The position numbers were made by a program, and so were the translations under genes. Positions 5,676 to 7,207 of a DNA stretch of 7,207 nucleotides are shown in pieces. Below the pieces are notes generated by a model, which was not told where the DNA came from, did no database searches, and worked only from the letters and a program-made list of their open reading frames with translations. Within the stretch, counting starts at the first letter, position 1, and each line of letters starts with the position of its first letter. The DNA comes from DATKQI01 sp035532755 (GTDB lineage Bacteria > Pseudomonadota > Alphaproteobacteria > Acetobacterales > Acetobacteraceae): contig DATKQI010000071.1 of NCBI GenBank assembly GCA_035532755.1, positions 1 through 7,207 on the forward strand, read 5' to 3'.

Positions 5676-5710
5676 AACGAAATCCGGCGGCCGCCGGCAG
5701 GCCGGCCGGC
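5676..5710 (-). terminator. GC-rich palindrome after the response regulator gene, likely terminator
   Basis: Just after the stop, the minus strand reads GCCGGCCGGCCTG and then the perfect 14-bp palindrome CCGGCGGCCGCCGG (5684-5697), followed by ATTTCGTT. The segments can form alternative strong stems. The following T-richer stretch and the position at the end of the two-component operon support termination, though the T-run is short. Confidence 0.5.
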
Positions 5711-5711
5711 A

Positions 5712-6104
5712 TCACATCACGGGCTTGGAACGAACGAACGCCGCCGCCATCGCCGCCGTCAGCTCCTTCTGGTTGAACGGCTTCTGCACGCGCGTCGCAT
5801 CGTGCAGCGCCGGCGCCTCCTCGTCGCTGAACCCGTAGGCGGTCACCAGGATGAACGGCACCCCGCGGTCCAGCAGCGCCTCGGCCACCGGCAGCGCGCT
5901 CTTCCCGTGCAGGTTCGCATCCAGCAGCACGCCGTCGATCCCGTCTTGCGCGACCGCGGCCAGCGCCGCCTCCACGGTGGAAACCGGCCCAACCACCGTG
6001 CACCCCAGATCCGCCAGCGTATCCTCCAGCAGCATGGCGATCAGCGCCTCGTCGTCCACCACCAGGATCCGCAATCCGGCAAGCATTTGGTCATTCTGCT
6101 GCAT
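5712..6104 (-). CDS. Single-domain response regulator (receiver only)
   Basis: A 130-residue protein that is a CheY-like receiver from end to end, with no output domain. Key residues are present: the acidic pair and neighbour DDE (17-19) for Mg2+, the phospho-acceptor Asp62 in LLDANLHG, Thr88-Ala89 in LVTAYG, and Lys108-Pro109 in VQKPF. It should be phosphorylated by the kinase encoded immediately upstream: the kinase stop and this ATG are separated by only AGG (TGA-AGG-ATG), and the ribosome binding site AGGAAGG lies inside the end of the kinase gene, so the two are translationally coupled. Stand-alone receivers next to HWE kinases commonly act as phosphate sinks or relay proteins, or signal by protein contact. 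Which applies here is not visible. Confidence 0.93.
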   Translation of the reverse strand: MQQNDQMLAGLRILVVDDEALIAMLLEDTLADLGCTVVGPVSTVEAALAAVAQDGIDGVLLDANLHGKSALPVAEALLDRGVPFILVTAYGFSDEEAPALHDATRVQKPFNQKELTAAMAAAFVRSKPVM

Positions 6105-6107
6105 CCT

Positions 6108-7207
6108 TCAGCCGCCTTCCTGCCGAACATGGTCCCACGGAAATGTCAGCGTGCCGCGCAGCCCGGCCGGCTGGAAATCCAGATGCGCCTCCCCGGCAAG
6201 CTCGTGCACCACGCAACGCTCGATCAGGCGCGTGCCGAAGCCCTGGTGCGCCCGCTTGACGACCCTTGGCCCGCCGGTCTCGATCCAGAGGAGCCGCACC
6301 TGGGCCTGCCGGCCCCCATCCTTCGGCAACCGGTCCTCCAGAGACCACGTCACCGCAAGCCGGCCGTCCGGCACGGACAGGGCGCCGTATTTCGCCGAAT
6401 TGGTCGCGAGTTCATGCAGGATCATCACCAGCGCAACGGCGATCTGCGGCCGGAGCAGAAGCTCCGGCCCGCCCAGCACCACCTGCGGCTCACCCTCGGC
6501 GCGATAGGGATCGAACGTCCGGTGCGCGAGCAGCCCCATCTCCGTGCCCGTCCAGTTCCGGGCGACCAGCAGGTCATGCGCGCGCGCCAGCGCGTGCAGC
6601 CGCCCTTCGAACGCGGCTCCGAACTCATCGAGCGAGGCGCTGCGCCGGAGCGTCTGCACGGCGAGGGATTGCACCGTCGCCAGCACGTTCTTCACGCGGT
6701 GGTTCAGCTCGCCGATCAGCATCGTCTGCCGCCCGTCGCTTTCCCGCTGCTCGGTCACATCCTCGATGGCGAGCAGCATCAGCCCCGGACGCCCGCCGTT
6801 GCGCATCAGCCGCCGGCCATCGACCAGCATGATCCGCCGCCCGATGGTTTCGAAAACGTGATCGACCTCGAAATCGTCGAACCTGTCATCCCGCGGCAGC
6901 ACGTCTTCCAGCAGGGACCGCAGGGCCGGGTTGTTCCACTGGCCGTTGCCGAGTTCGTACACCAGCCGCCCCTCCGTCTCCGCCGCGCCGACCTGGAACG
7001 TGTCGTAGAACGCCCGGTTGGCGGATTGCACGTGCAGCGCGCCGTCCAGCACCAGCAGCGGCTGGCGGATCGTTCCCACGATCGCCTCGGCATACACCCG
7101 CGCCTCGTTCACCGCCTCCGCCGCGGCCCTCCGCTCGGTGATGTCGACGAACGTCAGCACCACGCCCGCCACGCCATGGTCCTGCGTGCGATAGGGCAGC
7201 ATCCGGC
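6108..7207 (-). CDS. PAS / HWE-family sensor histidine kinase, C-terminal part of a probable CheB-CheR-PAS-kinase hybrid (partial)
   Basis: The frame is open to the right edge and the first Met (7202) is inside a conserved phrase, RMLPYRT then GVVLTFVDITERR, which in CheB/CheR fusion proteins follows the CheR-like part. The true start therefore lies outside the window. Numbering from that Met: a helical linker (24-40), a PAS domain (about 41-150) with ANRAFYDTFQV, YELGNGQW and IEDVTEQR, and a dimerisation helix with ELNHRVKNVLATVQSLA carrying the phospho-acceptor His168. The ATPase part has HELATNSAKYGA (263-274, N-box Asn268), WIETGGP (306-312, the W-x-E of HWE kinases) and GFGTRLIERCV (321-331). 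The normal HATPase spacing between the G boxes is shortened, as in this family. It autophosphorylates using ATP and passes phosphate to the receiver downstream. The PAS ligand is unknown. No membrane segment is seen in the visible part, which suggests a cytoplasmic protein. Confidence 0.92.
   Translation of the reverse strand, partial: RMLPYRTQDHGVAGVVLTFVDITERRAAAEAVNEARVYAEAIVGTIRQPLLVLDGALHVQSANRAFYDTFQVGAAETEGRLVYELGNGQWNNPALRSLLEDVLPRDDRFDDFEVDHVFETIGRRIMLVDGRRLMRNGGRPGLMLLAIEDVTEQRESDGRQTMLIGELNHRVKNVLATVQSLAVQTLRRSASLDEFGAAFEGRLHALARAHDLLVARNWTGTEMGLLAHRTFDPYRAEGEPQVVLGGPELLLRPQIAVALVMILHELATNSAKYGALSVPDGRLAVTWSLEDRLPKDGGRQAQVRLLWIETGGPRVVKRAHQGFGTRLIERCVVHELAGEAHLDFQPAGLRGTLTFPWDHVRQEGG

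Overview
This is a very GC-rich window whose gene families suggest an alphaproteobacterium. The pointers are a CheB/CheR-type PAS hybrid ending in an HWE histidine kinase with a stand-alone receiver, an extra ClpP paralogue, a LysE exporter, and REP-like elements with CCGGCGAAAGCCGG cores. A lineage such as Acetobacteraceae/Rhodospirillales is a guess. I see no rRNA, tRNA, CRISPR array, transposase or phage gene.

Layout, left to right. (1) 1-3028, minus strand: a LysE-family exporter (2402-3028), then a GT4-type glycosyltransferase with a TTG start (924-2336), then a SAM-dependent methyltransferase that overlaps it by 4 nt and runs off the left edge (1-927). The last two look like part of a surface-polysaccharide or glycan-decoration operon. 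(2) 3029-3124: a short divergent promoter region. (3) 3125-3787, plus strand: a ClpP-like peptidase with the catalytic Ser and His in place, but Asn where the triad Asp is expected. (4) 3788-4047: a REP-rich spacer. (5) 4048-4941, plus strand: a GNAT-like protein of unknown role and a tiny two-helix membrane protein with a very strong ribosome binding site. (6) 4942-5075: a convergent spacer holding an inverted pair of REP units. A 70-bp stretch of it repeats the spacer before the GNAT gene (68/70 by eye), so the GNAT/small-protein pair sits between direct repeats. (7) 5076-5582, minus strand: a secreted protein of unknown function, preceded by a leader with a conspicuous inverted repeat. (8) 5712-7207, minus strand: a two-component operon, with the histidine kinase (5' end outside the window) followed 3 nt later by a single-domain response regulator.

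How they fit together: the kinase and receiver should form one phosphorelay. The glycosyltransferase and methyltransferase should act on one glycan. The ClpP, GNAT, small membrane protein and secreted protein show no clear functional link to each other. The middle (about 3.8-5.7 kb) is the accessory-looking part, with REP sequences, unknown small genes and hairpins. I did not find a convincing new multi-gene system. The best leads are the altered ClpP triad, the repeat-flanked GNAT/membrane-protein pair and the structured leader of the secreted protein.
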